A stretch of 64,000 bases of DNA from Aquatica leii (Eukaryota > Arthropoda > Insecta > Coleoptera > Lampyridae), in assembly GCA_035610365.1 (NCBI GenBank), contig CM069435.1, forward strand, positions 1,328,001 to 1,392,000, read 5' to 3'. Below are positions 34,822-47,929 of this stretch, in pieces (the stretch's first letter is position 1; each line of letters starts with the position of its first letter). The translations under genes were made by a program, and so were the position numbers. The notes below the pieces were generated by a model. The model was given only the letters and a program-made list of their open reading frames with translations. It ran no database searches and was not told where the DNA came from.

Positions 34822-36230
34822 AGTCCAGGGAATAAGGACATTGCACTTCGGAAAAATTAGGGGAAAGCTGGATTTTTGGATGAGCCTTTTTTTTGTGGAT
34901 TTAAACAAAATCCCAAAAGTCCCCATTGGTCCATGTGCCGCTAAGAAAGTAATTCAGAGTCAAAAGTAGCGACAAACAGTTTTTCGCGATTATCTCGTAA
35001 ACCGTCATAATTAGGGAAAAAATAGCGGTTATCAAATTTGTAGCTCATAAAATTTCCAATAAAAAAGATTATATCATTTTTTTCCGGATTTCCCGGATTT
35101 GATTTCAAAAGTTAAAATATTTATGATTCTCATGAAACGTGAAATAAATGAAGTAAAGAAATGAAGTAAGTAAATAAATATGAAAAAGTTACTTATTTTT
35201 TTACTGTGCAACATTATTTAAGTAATTATGGTTCTTCTGATTCCATCTCCATCTCTTCATTATGCTCTTCTTCTGTTTCCTCATTTTCCATCGTTTCAAT
35301 TAAGAAACACGATGGATCTACATCTTCAATAGGATCGTCTACATGAAACGTATCGGGTGATACATTTAAACAATCCTGGCCGTGACAATTACCACAAACT
35401 GGTGAACAGTATAAACCAACTATCCTGCAACCGCAATTCAAGTTACATCATTTAGTGCAGTTACAAAAAATTGTGTTTAATAGAATATCAGGAGCAGGTG
35501 GAACGAGAGTCTTAACTGGTTCCAATATTTTATCCTGTCTAGAGAGTTAAGCTTATTGCCAAGCCATGCTTGCACTTGGTAGTAGACACGATATAAATGT
35601 TGACGTGCAGCACTAGATATTGGCGGAAGAGTAGATAATTCTACAGGTTTTCTAAGCTGCGGTAATTTCGCAAACGTTAAATATCTGTGATTATCTATAG
35701 ACAATTCTTTCACAGGTGTTTTATAGATCGATAAATCTGATACCATTATAAGAAATTACGTCAAGAGAACATTCTGTTGTAGTAAAAACATTGGCGTAGT
35801 TTAATTCTGTATTCTTTTCAAATAGTTTGAAGGCATTAATTTTACCCTTGTGAAAAATAGCTGATGTAGTGTCGCAACCAGTAATTGCATGTAGAAATAG
35901 AATATGATTTTTGTACTTAGGGTATAAGCTGAAGCTTTGTGAAGAATACATTGTTGTTTGTATTTTCGCTTTTCCAGGTTTTAAAAAATAAATTATTTTA
36001 TCACTGGGCGTTCGTGCAATCAATATCACTAATAAATCGAAGTCTTCACCTACGACAACACTTGTCCTTCGATTGGATTCTTCAATTGCTGTTTTAATGA
36101 TAAGAACATCAGCATCATTTTGAGCCTGTTTGACTGTGACGTTAGCAGCTTTAAATTTTTCGCATAACATAGAAATAAATCTATGCTTGTTACTCGCGTT
36201 TCCAAGGAATTTTTTTTGACTCATGGATTC
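34822..36230 (-). pseudogene. Nuclease ORF family copy A, 3' part
   Basis: The minus strand gives KFLGNASNKHRFISMLCEKF, QAQNDADVLIIKTAIEES, VVVGEDFDLLVILIAR and HAITGCDTTSAIFHKGK, then ISSAARQHLYRVYYQVQAW, and a cysteine-rich tail (CGCRIVGLYCSPVCGNC) at about 35370-35440. The acidic residues in DADVLI and GEDFDLLV lie where FEN1/XPG-type PIN nucleases hold metal-binding aspartates. It is the continuation of the piece at 43014-45192, separated by the BEL/Pao insertion. I know this layout from many uncharacterised multi-copy proteins in arthropods, cnidarians and fish. No function is established to my knowledge. Broken, with several interruptions. Confidence 0.7.
35034..35095 (+). repeat. Inverted repeat arm of nuclease element A, left
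   Basis: AAATTTGTAGCTCATAAAAT and the following AATAAAAAAGATTATATCAT are inverted at 45131-45191 with a few mismatches. This suggests that copy A is, or derives from, a TIR-type element. About 210 bases outside this arm (34822-35033) have no counterpart on the right, where the Gypsy fossil begins. Confidence 0.6.
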
Positions 36231-36618
36231 TGTTTTTGAATTGGAAAATTGTAGTAATAAAACCTCGATAGCTCTGATGGTAGCTGGTTCGAGCTACACC
36301 TTTCTTTTTTTACTAATGTAGTTGTAAGGCTACATTTACGTAAAACAATTTATTACACAAACACACTTTTTATTATTGTCTTAAAATACATGAATTTAAC
36401 TTAATTACTTATGCTATTACATTTTTTAAACACGACTGTTGAAATTGAAAAAACCAAAAGTCCGGGTTAACTCACAAAGGGGACCTGTTTCAGGTATATC
36501 CCACCCCAGCAATGAACTAAAGGCTAGAGCAGGCGCAAAAGAATAAAATGAAATAATGAAAAAACTTTTCTAACAATATTTACATAATTGTATAAAAACT
36601 TATTCTAAATTAACAACA
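36231..36618 (-). repeat. 3' LTR of the BEL/Pao fossil
   Basis: 388 bp, TG...CA ended. The purine-poor GGCCGCCGGTTA phrase just inside it, on the coding strand, is where the plus-strand primer region is expected. Confidence 0.93.
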
Positions 36619-39600
36619 TAACCGGCGGCCTTGAAAAACTATGTTTTTCAACAGGGTAACATAGAGTAAAGACCACAATACTTGTAACAAGAGAAAACTC
36701 TTTAAATGCTGTTTTCACTACGCGTTAAGTAATTGGTAACACACACAATTTATGCACTACGCGCTTTAACGTATTGCCACCTGACACTCTCACTGTTGCT
36801 GATCTGATGATACCATCGGGAGCTCTGTGTATCTCGACGACCCTACCAAGACTCCAAGATAGAGGAGGTTGGTTGTCTTCTCGGATGATTACCAGAGAAT
36901 CGATTTTGAGTAAATCTTGCATGTTTTGAAATCATTTGGTTCTTCGCTGTAAATCTGGAACAACTTCAATATTCCAACGTTTCCAAAAGTGTTGAACTAA
37001 GCATTGTGCACGTTGGTACAGAGACAGGCGGTTTTCTTTCAAGTCCAATAGACAAGGCTCTGGTATGGTTTGAAAGGATCTACCAATTAGGAAATGACCA
37101 GGTGTCAAAGGGTTCAGATCGTTTGGATCTGAGGACATTGATGACAATGGTCGGGAGTTTAGGACTGATTCGACCTGGATTAAAACTGTATTGAAATCCT
37201 CATAATTTAAATTGGTATTACCTAATATCTTTTTTAAGTGAAGTTTAGTGGATTTAATACCGCTTTCCCACATGCCACCTTGATGAGGTGCTCTGGGAGT
37301 AATGAATTTCCATCGTATACCTTGCTGACTTAAATTTGAACTTATAGAATCCTGAGTGTCAGGGTGCTGTACAAATTTGTACCAATCCTTTAATTGGTTA
37401 TTTGCCCCCACAAAATTTTTCGCGTTGTCACTAAATAAAGTGTGAGGTTTACCTCTACGTCCTATAAAGCGCTTTAGGCTGGACAAAAAGGCATCAGTTG
37501 AGAGCTCTGTGACAAGTTCTAAGTGAACAGCCTTAGTAACTAGACAGACAAATAAACATATGTATGCTTTAATAAGCTTGTAACCTCGCGTTTTCTTGTC
37601 CTTAATAAAAATTGGACCAGCATAGTCAAGGCCAGTATTATGAAATACCGGTGAGTTTGCCTCCAAACGTTCAGAGGGCAGGTCTCCCATTAAGGGATTA
37701 TTGGAAACGGGACTAACCTTGAAACATCTTACGCAGTTTCTGATTGTAAGCTTGGCGCAACCTTTACCTGAAATAGGCCAATATATTTCACGAACGCAGG
37801 CCAATAATTGTTGAGGGCCACAGTGTAATAAAGTAATATGATAGTGTTTCATAATTAACCGTGTTAAGGCATGATTGCTTGGAAGCAGCAAGGGGTGTCT
37901 TTTCTCAAATTTGTATTCAGAGTTTCTAATTCGCCCTCCTACTCTCAATAATTGAAATTTATCCAAAAACGGATTTAAAGACAATATATTTGATTTTGCC
38001 TTTAGTTTATTTTTTGCAAGCAATTGCTTAATTTCATTTGGAAAAGATTCGCGTTGGCAGATTTTCACTAGAATATTTGAAGAATGCTGTAGTTCGCCAG
38101 TAGTTAAAGAGCCGAAAATGCGGAAAACCAACGAAACTTTACAATTGGAAATAAATCTATTCACGTAAGCTAATACTCTTTGTAATTTGGAAAATGAAGA
38201 AAATTTTTCAAATAAATCAATTTTTTCCGTATCTGTGCTTGGCTGTATCGCTGCCGTAAAACTCGATTTACATTCTGAAGTTTCGGGATTAGGAGAGAAA
38301 TAAGTATTTTTCCAAAATTCGTCTGTAGAAGATAAGAATTCAGGCCCGTTCCACCACAGACAATTAATTAAAATGTTAGACGCTGAAATGCCTCTCGATA
38401 CGAGGTCGGCAGGATTTTCCTCGGATTTAACATGGTGCCAAAAACGGCTATCAAATTGTTCTTGTATTGACGCTATTCGATTTGCAATAAATGTTTTATA
38501 TCTGTTAGCTGCAGAGTTTATCCAGTTTAGAACCACAGTTGAATCGGTCCAGAGAAATATCTGACTGGTATCTACACCTAATGAGAGTGCTACTCTTTGC
38601 ATTAGTTCCGCTAAAAGAACCGCTGCACATAACTCCAATCGTGGTATTGAGATTATGCGTAAGGGAGCTACACGCGATTTTGAACATAGTAGCCGAGAAG
38701 AACATTCACCACCATTCCGACACCTTACATAAATACAAGCACCATAAGCAGTGGAACTACTGTCCGAGAAACCATGAAGTTCTACTTTATTGGATGACAT
38801 CGGAATGACACATCGAGGAATTTGCAAGTCACGCAAAAGAGTTAACTGATTTTGAAATTGATTCCATTCGGAGTTGATAATGTGTGGTACAGATTCGTCC
38901 CAGGTAAGCTTCAGTTCCCATAATTTTTGTATCAGAATCTTTCCGGTGATTATAACCGGAGATAGAAGCCAAGGGGTCAAAGCACTGAGATACCATTGAA
39001 AGTATGGTTCTCTTGGAATTAGAAGGACCAGTGTTTTTAAATGTAATAGAGTAATAAATGGTATCTGATATGGCATTCCAAGAAAGACCAAGTGCCTTTG
39101 CATTGGACCGTTCGCCAAGTGGAATACTTAAAAGAGAAGTATCGGAATTAGAAGAACCTTCCAAGACTTCTGGAACATTGGATAAAAATTTTCTTAAGGG
39201 TATGCCGACAGATGAAAGAATTTGGGTTAATTCGTCCTTTACCTGAAGAATTTCTTGTACTGTTTCCGCAGTGTAAAGTAAATCGTCCATATAAAAACAG
39301 GATCTAAGAACATTGGAAGTTTTTGGGAATGTTTCTTGGTATTGATTGGCTAAATATTGTAAACTTTTAGTAGCCAGATAACTGGCGGAAACTGTACCGT
39401 AAGTAACGGTATTTAACTGATAAGTATCGATGGGATCGTTTGGTTGATCACGCCAAAAAATGCATTGGAATTTTCTTAATTGTGGCTGAATATTTATCAT
39501 TCTGTACATTTTTTCGCAGTCGCCAGTGAGTGCAATTTTGTGTTGGCGAAACCGTAGCAAAATAGAAAAAAGATCATCTTGAAGCATTGGGCCAACAATT

Positions 39601-42600
39601 TGAGTATCGTTTATGGAGATATTTGTATCAGATTTGGCACTGCCATCAAATACTACACGTAATTTTGTGGTAAGGGAATTTGACTTAATCACGGCATGAT
39701 GTGGAAGGAAAAACCTTGGTATACTGTTAATGCACAAGTTGCCATCAAGTGTTGAAATAACGACTCTACCATTGTTTGTTGATGCGTCTTCGTCTTCACT
39801 GGAAATTTTAGTGGCATGACCTAATTCAACATATTCGCGTATGAATTTAGAATATTGTTCGCGAAGAACATCATCCTTAGACAATTTCTTCTCTAGATTA
39901 TAGAAACGATCTAAGGCTCGCTGTTTGGAATCGCCCAATTGAGAAAGCTTGCAATTGAATGGAATGGATACGACGAGTTTTCCGTCTTGGTCATGAGAGA
40001 TAGTCTTAGCGAAATGAGTTTCACAAAATTTCTCTTCTCTAGATAACAATGAGAATTTGCTTTTGGGTTCAATCGTTTCAGTCTGCCAAAACTTGGTAAT
40101 CGAATCATGAAGGAGGTCATCAGAGTTTAGAAAGGAGTTGCTAGTAGCACAGTTCGCATAAAATACGTTGGCATCTGAATTAGTGTTTGGATGATTAGTT
40201 CGAGAAACAAGAGTACCCGATATTACCCAGCCAAGAAGAGTTTTCTGCAAGATTGGTTTCTGCTTACCTAATGAAACTTGACCTATGCACATTAAAGTGT
40301 AAAAATGACTCGCGCCAAGTAGAACATCTACTGGGGCTGATTTATGAAATTTGTCATCAGCTAATTTAATATTAGATGGAATGGCAATGTTTGAATTGCT
40401 GAAACTCTTTATTGGAAGGTTTTCTGTAATTTTTTTAATAACTAAACAAGAAAGTTCAGTTTCAAAGTTATTATGCAAGGATGCAATTTTAATTGTTGCA
40501 GCGCCCGTTAATTGGGAAGCACTCGCATTTATACCGATTACTGATATGTTTACCGGAGTGGGAGTACGCTTTAGTTTAGATAAGAGATCACTGGAAATGA
40601 AATTGGATTGTGATCCTGAATCCAAAAGACACCTAGCATGAATCCATTTATTGTCATTAGTTTTTACTTTAACAATTGCCGTGGAGAGTAAAACTTGATT
40701 TGTGTGCACACTTGCACAAGCTAAGGTAGTTTCGGAATGTGAAGCATTTGAAGTAGAAGGAGCACTGTACTCATTTGATTGAACCTCATTAATATTTGGC
40801 GTAGGTTCGGGATTGGAACGCTTTGTAAAACATAAAAGACTATTATGTGCCCTTTGACAGTGTTTACATTTAGATTTCGAAGTACACCTTGACTGATTGC
40901 TATGTTTTAAGCAATTTTTGCAAATTTTTAATTCATTGGTTTTGTCAAACCTTTGCTGTACAGTGAAAGCTAAAAAATTAGGGCATGCATAAAGCAAATG
41001 ATTTTCTCTGCATAAGGTGCAAGAATAATTACCATTGTTTGCGACCATGAATGATTGTTTGATATTACTTTTGTTGCCTTGGAATTTATTTTTGTTATTG
41101 TTCGAATTTCCGGCTTGATTTGTATGAATCTTAGCGGAATTTGGCAAAACATCTTCCAAGATTTCGCACCTGGAAGTAAGAAACTTATGCGTTTCTTCAA
41201 TAGTAGGGATATTTTTAATTTTAAATTTACTGTATTCAAAAGCTGTAAGCGGGTCAACCTTTGCTCGAATTATGTAAGCAATAACTGCAGCTTTGAATTG
41301 CTGGTCACTTAATTTGAAATTGTCTAACGCGCGAAGGTGACGCGTAATGTTATCATGTAATTTTCTAAGCTCATTGGAGGATTCTTTGTTTATTTTTTGA
41401 GTTTCAAAGATCGCTTCCAAATGGGAAAATATTATTAATTTTTCGTTGTGGTACCGTTCTTTGAGCATATTTAACGCTATTTGATAATTTGCCGCCGTAG
41501 CACCTAACTCCTGAACGATATCCTTGGCAGAATTTTTTAGAGAGTTCTGTAAATAATAAAATTTTTCTACCTCTGATAATTTAGGGTTGTTATCTACTAA
41601 AGCTGAAAAAGATTCGAAAAAACTGCACCAATCAGTGTAATGGCCTGAAAATACTGGAATGTTCAGTACAGGCAGTTTTGCATTTGAATTATGATTATTT
41701 ATAAAGCTGGAATTAAGACCGCTACCTGATTGATCAGCGATATTTTGCTGCTCTTTAACATCTTTATTTTTTAATAACAATGAAGCTTGTGCAACTGCAC
41801 GAAAGTAATTTGATTGAAAATCTGAAAATGATAGTATATTTTCACTGCTTAAAGATATTATTGTGGCATCTGCAGATAATGCACGGTATTCCGTGGGGAT
41901 AAGTTTTATTTGATCCAGCCTGAACGCTAATTGTTCCCATATAAATGGGTCCGTTTCTTCGGGTTGAACAACCTTTGTAAATTCAGTGAAATCATTTAAT
42001 TCGCCCAATAACAATTCAAGTTTAGCAATTAAACGTTTAGTATCCTTTTCTTTGTTATTGGCCATTTTGAATTAGCAAAATTGAAATAAAATGGAAATAA
42101 ATAATGAAATGTAGGTATACTCGTAACAAAGCTGTCAACCGAATATAGACAATGTATCTGTAATTTGAAATGTTTTTTACTTAAACATTTGCGAAATAAT
42201 GAAAATTTGTGAAAGCAAATAGTTTTTTTTTTCTTTCTTAAAAATATAACTTCAAATCGTTTGTCAGCATGGTAATTTTTGTAAATGATAAATAAAATAA
42301 TGCAATAGAGATATCTGTAATTCTTAATAAAAAGATGCTAGTTAGTACTGTAATTTCTAATATGTAAAATATCCTCTAAAAACAAATAAGGCTTAACTGT
42401 AAATTTTAAAAATAGAATTTCAATTAAACGTTTTTAGGAATCCGGTTACTCGTAAAGGAGGTAAAAGGAAACAACTCATACCTGACCCTAATCCGGATGC
42501 AGCTTCTATTGTCTCCAAGTCTGGTTTGTACTTTGCAATCGCATTCCTTGTAAAATGATCATCTAATTACTGGAATTTTTGTAACGTTTATTCTGCAATT

Positions 42601-42625
42601 TCTTGAAATCCGGCATCGAAGACCA

Positions 42626-43013
42626 TGGTTTTTGAATTGGAAAATTGTAGTAATAAAACCTCGATAGCTCTGATGGTAGCTGGTTCGAGCTACACCTTTC
42701 TTTTTTTACTAATGTAGTTGTAAGGCTACATTTACGTAAAACAATTTATTACACAAACACACTTTTTATTATTGTCTTAAAATACATGAATTTAACTTAA
42801 TTACTTATGCTATTACATTTTTTAAACACGACTGTTGAAATTGAAAACCAAAAAGTCCGGGTTAACTCACAAAGGGGACCTGTTTCAGGTATATCCCACC
42901 CCAGCAATGAACTAAAGGCTAGAGCAGGCGCAAAAGAATAAAATGAAATAATGAAAAAACTTTTCTAACAATATTTACATAATTGTATAAAAACTTATTC
43001 TAAATTAACAACA
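42626..43013 (-). repeat. 5' LTR of the BEL/Pao fossil
   Basis: 388 bp and nearly identical to the other LTR. Just inside it, on the coding strand, TGGTCTTCGATGCCGGATT marks the primer-binding region. Confidence 0.93.
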
Positions 43014-45192
43014 GATTCATTAAAGACAATATCAGCAGATGGAGAAACTTATGCACATCGACGACGTTGTTCGGCAGCTTTAATATTTTTTTGGTGATCG
43101 TTGTAACCATCGAATACAATGACAACATTATTACCATAATGTTTATGTACATAATGAACATATGTGTTAAAAATTGTATCAAATGTTTCTCCTTTATTCC
43201 ATACAACACAGTGTAAAAAAAATCCTCCATCAATTATATAAGTAACATTGGAAGTATCCAAATCAACATATGCTGGTTGAAAGCATTTATAAATGGCAGA
43301 TTTCTGATTTTTACGCATGCCATTTTCATCAAAGAGTGATAACGAAAATGAAGCTAGTTCGTACTTCAAAAATTTTTGAAGTTGATCGTCAAATTTTTTG
43401 GTAATACTTATACGTTGAAATAGTAATAAAAGATCAATAGGTACTTCTTCATTATGAACTTTCACAGAGCTAGATACTGTTAAGAGAGACAGTACTCTAT
43501 CAGCACGTTTCAGCTTAATACTATCACATTTTTAGCCGATCATGTTTGTAATGGACACAAGACCCACTTGGTAAGCATTGTAACAGTTAACTTTACCATT
43601 GCCAACGACTGTACTTGATATTGACATTATCAGCGAAACTTCAGGAAATGGATTATAACAGGAAAACCATTCAATTAATTTTTTACGTCTTCATTGTTTT
43701 TTCTAATACGTGAATTCCTCGCGTATACATGTTGATCTGTTGTTTCCATTGATACATTAGTAAGTTCTTCCAAACCTTCAGACACACTAATCATGGCATG
43801 CATGCTATAAACTCATTTGCTTAAAACACTTTTCTGTGTGCCCCTTCCTCGTGCTACACCTCCGTCTGTTTTCATAGATTTCATGAGGGACTGTTCAATG
43901 ATCATGTCAGACCAAGTGCCGCAACTAAATTTATCTCTACGTCAAGCAGTGAAGAATCCTGTGATAAACTTCTGGAAAATTGTTGGATTAATTAACTGTT
44001 TTAGCTTCATCATATCTTGTACATATAAATGCGCAGATTTAGCTAATAGATAATGTCCAGATCCATGAAAATATGGAAACATTTGCTTTACGGTATTTAA
44101 ATGTGCTTGCCAATTTCCCATTCGCTCAGCTCTTATGTATTCTTTTGCAATAGACACCATACAAAAATATAGTATCTATAATTTGGAAGTGGGCCCTCGT
44201 TCTTCATATTCCTGTAAACATTTATTAAATTTGTCGAGTAAAACTGCAGCATCATGATCGCAATTTTCAATGTTATCATACGATATAGCTCCACTCATCA
44301 CGTCGTTAATGGTAGTACGGAGTGTCGTGTCCAAGTTATCATCAATATTAATGTTTTTCGATATAATTATTGCCAAAGCCAAATGGAGTAATGAATGACC
44401 TCTCACAGCTCTTGCATAAGCATGTCTATTCAACATTTTATCTACAGAATTAGGTGCATAAATGATAGAAAGAACTTCTTTGAGGCCACTGCCTTGCGAA
44501 ATGTAACCAATCGATCCAAAGTAAGACATAATTAAGTAAAAACCTCCAAGCCTTACAATAATTTTTGATAATGGTAATTCTTCAGGTGCTGCGGCAACTG
44601 TTTCTTGTGATTTTGCATATAAGGGTTGATCAGAGATAACAATACAAGCTTTGTGGTCATATTTTTTTGCATTTTCTAAGGCGCATAATAAAGTCAAATA
44701 AACAGTACTATAATTACTTGCTGGCTGACGGATAAATGGTAAAAATAGAATTCGAGACACAGAAAAGTTGCGATTATGCGTCGTCAAACGTTCTATATAT
44801 CCACTCCAACCTGGCAGCTCTGAGATATCATTCCATTTTCCATACATTCATAATATATTAGTTTTTTGAAGCATAGAAACAGTTGTATTATTGTCCAAAA
44901 CATTTTCTACAACAATTCTACTTAATCCAATAGCACCTTCATTTTCATAAACTTGCACGGAGACTTTAGCTTTTTCCGCCATTTCTTTGTTCATCAAGGT
45001 CATCAAGGTCGTATGACAAACTAGAAAGTTTAGTCGTATATCCTTCTTTGTCTAGCTCACTATAAAATACCTTCTGCCCTAAAATTGGAGTAAATGTATG
45101 TTTGAAATCAAATTTTCTCAAAAACGGTTGGTTTTCCAAGAAAAAGTGATATAATCTTTATTATTGAAAATTTTATGAGCTACAAATTTAGG
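43014..45192 (-). pseudogene. Nuclease ORF family copy A, 5' part
   Basis: The minus strand reads SKIIVRLGGFYLIMSYFGSI, GYISQGSGLKEVLSIIYAP and HAYARAVRGHSLLHLALA (44176-44847), then RAERMGNWQAHLNTVKQMFP and GSGHYLLAKSAHLYVQDMM (43942-44160), then the PIN/FEN1-like entry YIIDGGFFLHCVVWNKGETF and VVIVFDGYNDHQKNIKAAE (43049-43465). The DGG and FDG aspartates fit the first metal ligands of an XPG-type nuclease. The N-terminal zinc-finger region of the family (seen in copy B) is absent; the sequence runs into the inverted-repeat arm at 45131-45191. The BEL/Pao element interrupts the ORF directly after this piece. Broken, with several interruptions. Function unknown. Confidence 0.7.
45131..45191 (-). 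repeat. Inverted repeat arm of nuclease element A, right
   Basis: Reverse complement of 35034-35095. It lies at the junction with the Gypsy fossil, which truncates anything beyond. Confidence 0.6.
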
Positions 45193-46261
45193 AATTTTAC
45201 CTTATCACACTGAGAGACAAAACACTACTACAACTTTGACACGACTCAACCGAATGCCGTTAGAACACGTGCATAGTACATATTAATGCCTTATTTTATA
45301 TTCTTAAATCTAACTAAGCACGTCATCTCGTTTTAAGTAGCAAAACTAGAAGTGTCCGGGGCTACCCACATTTCCCCTACTTTAACAATTTGATACAATG
45401 TTAAAATAGTATCCTTCACTATGGGAAACTCTGCCGATTTTATAATTCTATCGTTATCTAATCCAATTTTTACCGTAAGAATCGAATAATAAGAATGATT
45501 CTTTATTAAATTGATAACACCATTCGGGTACAATTTTTCAAGGTAATTAATTCTTTGTTTATGGCGGATTGATTGTTGTAAATCGTTTATAAAAGCTTCT
45601 ACTTCGTTAATATTATTCTCCAAAATAAATAAAGTTTCAAGTATTACTAAGTATTGGTTAATTTCATAATTAATAAATTTGAGTCTTTATGGGATAAAGT
45701 AAAAACTAATTTATGGTTAAATAAATTATTATAGGCTTTTTCTAACTCTAATTGTAATAAATAATTGTTTACTTCTTCAATTTGGATTTCTTCGTTTGTT
45801 AGTGCTAGGGCCAGGATCATAAGGATTATCAACTTCGTTCTGTAACAACATATACTTTTTGTACCTTTTTACTAAATCTCTTTTAAGTTTTGTGATCGTA
45901 TTTCTTTTATTTTTGAATGTGATAGTTTTGTCTATTACATTTTGTAGCTTTATTTTGTTTGCATAGGGTGTTAATTTATTTCTTTCGGCGGTTCTTCTAA
46001 CAAATACAACTTTTCCTGGAACATTTTCTTCTATCGAGTTTTTTGGTTGTTTTTGTTGTACTTTGGATTTTATTATATTATTTTTTACGTGTTGGTTAAT
46101 GAAATTCATGGTTTTGTTTCTGTTGTTTATGTAATCTTCAGTGATTTTATTCGTAGTTTTGTCAAGATGTAAAATATTTCTTTCGTTTCCGTTAATAATT
46201 TGAAACGGTGTAAACTTTGTAGTCGTGTGGATGCTGTTATTACAAACACCCACAATTTGCC

Positions 46262-47230
46262 TTCATTTAATCTCTCAATCCACATCGCACATTATAAATT
46301 GGCGACCAGCATAAGGGCTTGGGAAAAAACAAACATCGACATTAGAAATTATCCCTAAAATCGAGACTGAAAAACGATTTAAAGAAATGGATATTAACAG
46401 ATTGTTGAACGACAAATTAGTCTTAAGAGGAGTTTCCAGTGCTTTCACTACTGTGATCAAAGATACAGAAGAAATTAAAAACTTTCCAGGAGATGCCAAT
46501 ATAAAACTTCATATTTGTTCTAGTAAACTTGAAGATCTATTAACAAATATTAACGAATTCGACTATGATAATAAGCAAATGAATACGTACACGTTTATTA
46601 CATTTTCATACATGATTGCAAAAAATAACTAATTTACCTCCTGAACAAGAAACGGGATTGAACCAAATTGAGAGCGTTATTGCTAAAGCAAGGCAAAGAT
46701 TAGAAACATTATACAGCAAGAAACAGTCCCCACACTTACAACAGTAGTAGATTATGATCTTTAATAACTTAATTAGCAAAATTAGTAGCTGATGATCTAG
46801 CAGATCGCTTGAAAACAATGACGTATCAACCAAATGTTATATCTTCTCATGCTTTCAATAAATATAAAACATCAGATAGAGTACCAGTGTTACATTCTAC
46901 TCAGTAACCAACATGTAGTATGCCTGTATATAAAATAGTACTCTCCAAATGGAATATCAAATTCGACGAAAAATCTACTTTCTTTCTTAGAACGCATTAA
47001 AGAACTTAAAACGTGAAATCACCAAGGAACACCTCTTTAGATTTGTAATTGAATTAATGTCAGAATCTGCACTTATTTGGTACTGGCCACATAAAACAAT
47101 AATTAGTGATTGGGATGCTTTAGTCATTAAACTAAAAATATATAGGAAGAAAGTTGCAATAGATGACAAGGAGCAGAAAAACAGGTTGTTACTTATGTAA
47201 CTACAATAAAATTTTTTAGCAGATTTTCAC
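46262..47230 (+). mobile_element. Gypsy 5' leader and gag fossil, opposite strand
   Basis: AAATTGGCGACCAGCATAAG near 46300 looks like a primer-binding site just after an LTR end. It is followed by a Gypsy gag (HLFRFVIELMSESALIWYW, KTIISDWDALVIKLK at about 47025-47140). It runs opposite to the surrounding Gypsy pol and interrupts it between reverse transcriptase and integrase, so it is either a nested insertion or an inverted piece. Broken. Confidence 0.65.
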
Positions 47231-47929
47231 ACTTACTTGCAGGATATCAACTCTTCAACAACCATGGGAAGACCTACTTTATCATATTCAGGCTCAAGAA
47301 TGTCAGCTCTTACTAGTAATTTGTGTAGAAATTTAAGAAGATTAACAAATCATTTGCATAATACCTCCACATTTACACACCCGACTTTCTTGGAAAACTA
47401 CCTAGGTACTTCGATTTTTAATGGGTTAGGTTTAATTTCATCTTTGGTGATTACATATCCCAAAAATTCTGTTTCGCGTTTACAAAATTCAGATTTGTCT
47501 AATTGTAGTTTAAGATTATGTAGTTGTAATTTCTAAAATACTTTTTCTAACGATTTCTGGTGTTCTTCTAAATTTTGTGAAAAAATGATAATATCGTCTA
47601 AATAAACAAGGCACTGTGTATTTATTAATTCACTAAATACATTATTCATCATTCTTTAAAAGGTCACTGGTGCGTTTTTAGTCCAAAGAGCGCGCGATTA
47701 AATTCAAAATGTCCGAACTCGGTGTTGAATGCAGTTTTCTGTTTTGATACATTTTCCATTTTAATTTGGTGATATCCTGAAGTTAAGTCTAATACACTGA
47801 AATACCGAGCTTTTCCTAATTTATTTAAAATAATCTCAATGTTTGGTCACGGGTATCTATCGTTTGTTTTGGCATTTGATTATCTGTACTCTATGACTTT
47901 TCTTGTTTTCTTTGTTCCTGATGCATCTT

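Larger units (their letters stand above)
36231..43013 (-). mobile_element. BEL/Pao LTR retrotransposon fossil, young
   Basis: Flanked by 388-bp LTRs (36231-36618 and 42626-43013) that differ at only about three positions, and by the 5-bp target duplication GATTC (36226-36230 and 43014-43018), so it is a recent insertion. On the minus strand the order is: gag with DUF1759-like start and CCHC knuckles, DUF1758-type protease (LLDSGSQSNFI), reverse transcriptase (FYMDDLLYT), RNase H (HGFSDSSSTAYGA), integrase zinc-binding region (HYHITLLHCGPQQLLA), integrase core (HQGGMWESGI) and a DUF5641-like tail (IHRAPDGIIRSATVRV). It looks nearly whole, with perhaps one to three breaks. It sits inside the nuclease ORF copy A. 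Confidence 0.95.

Noticed and set aside
36265-36300. B-box-like GGTTCGAGC suggesting a tRNA
   Set aside because: Lies in the BEL LTR and is repeated in the other LTR; no tRNA fold.
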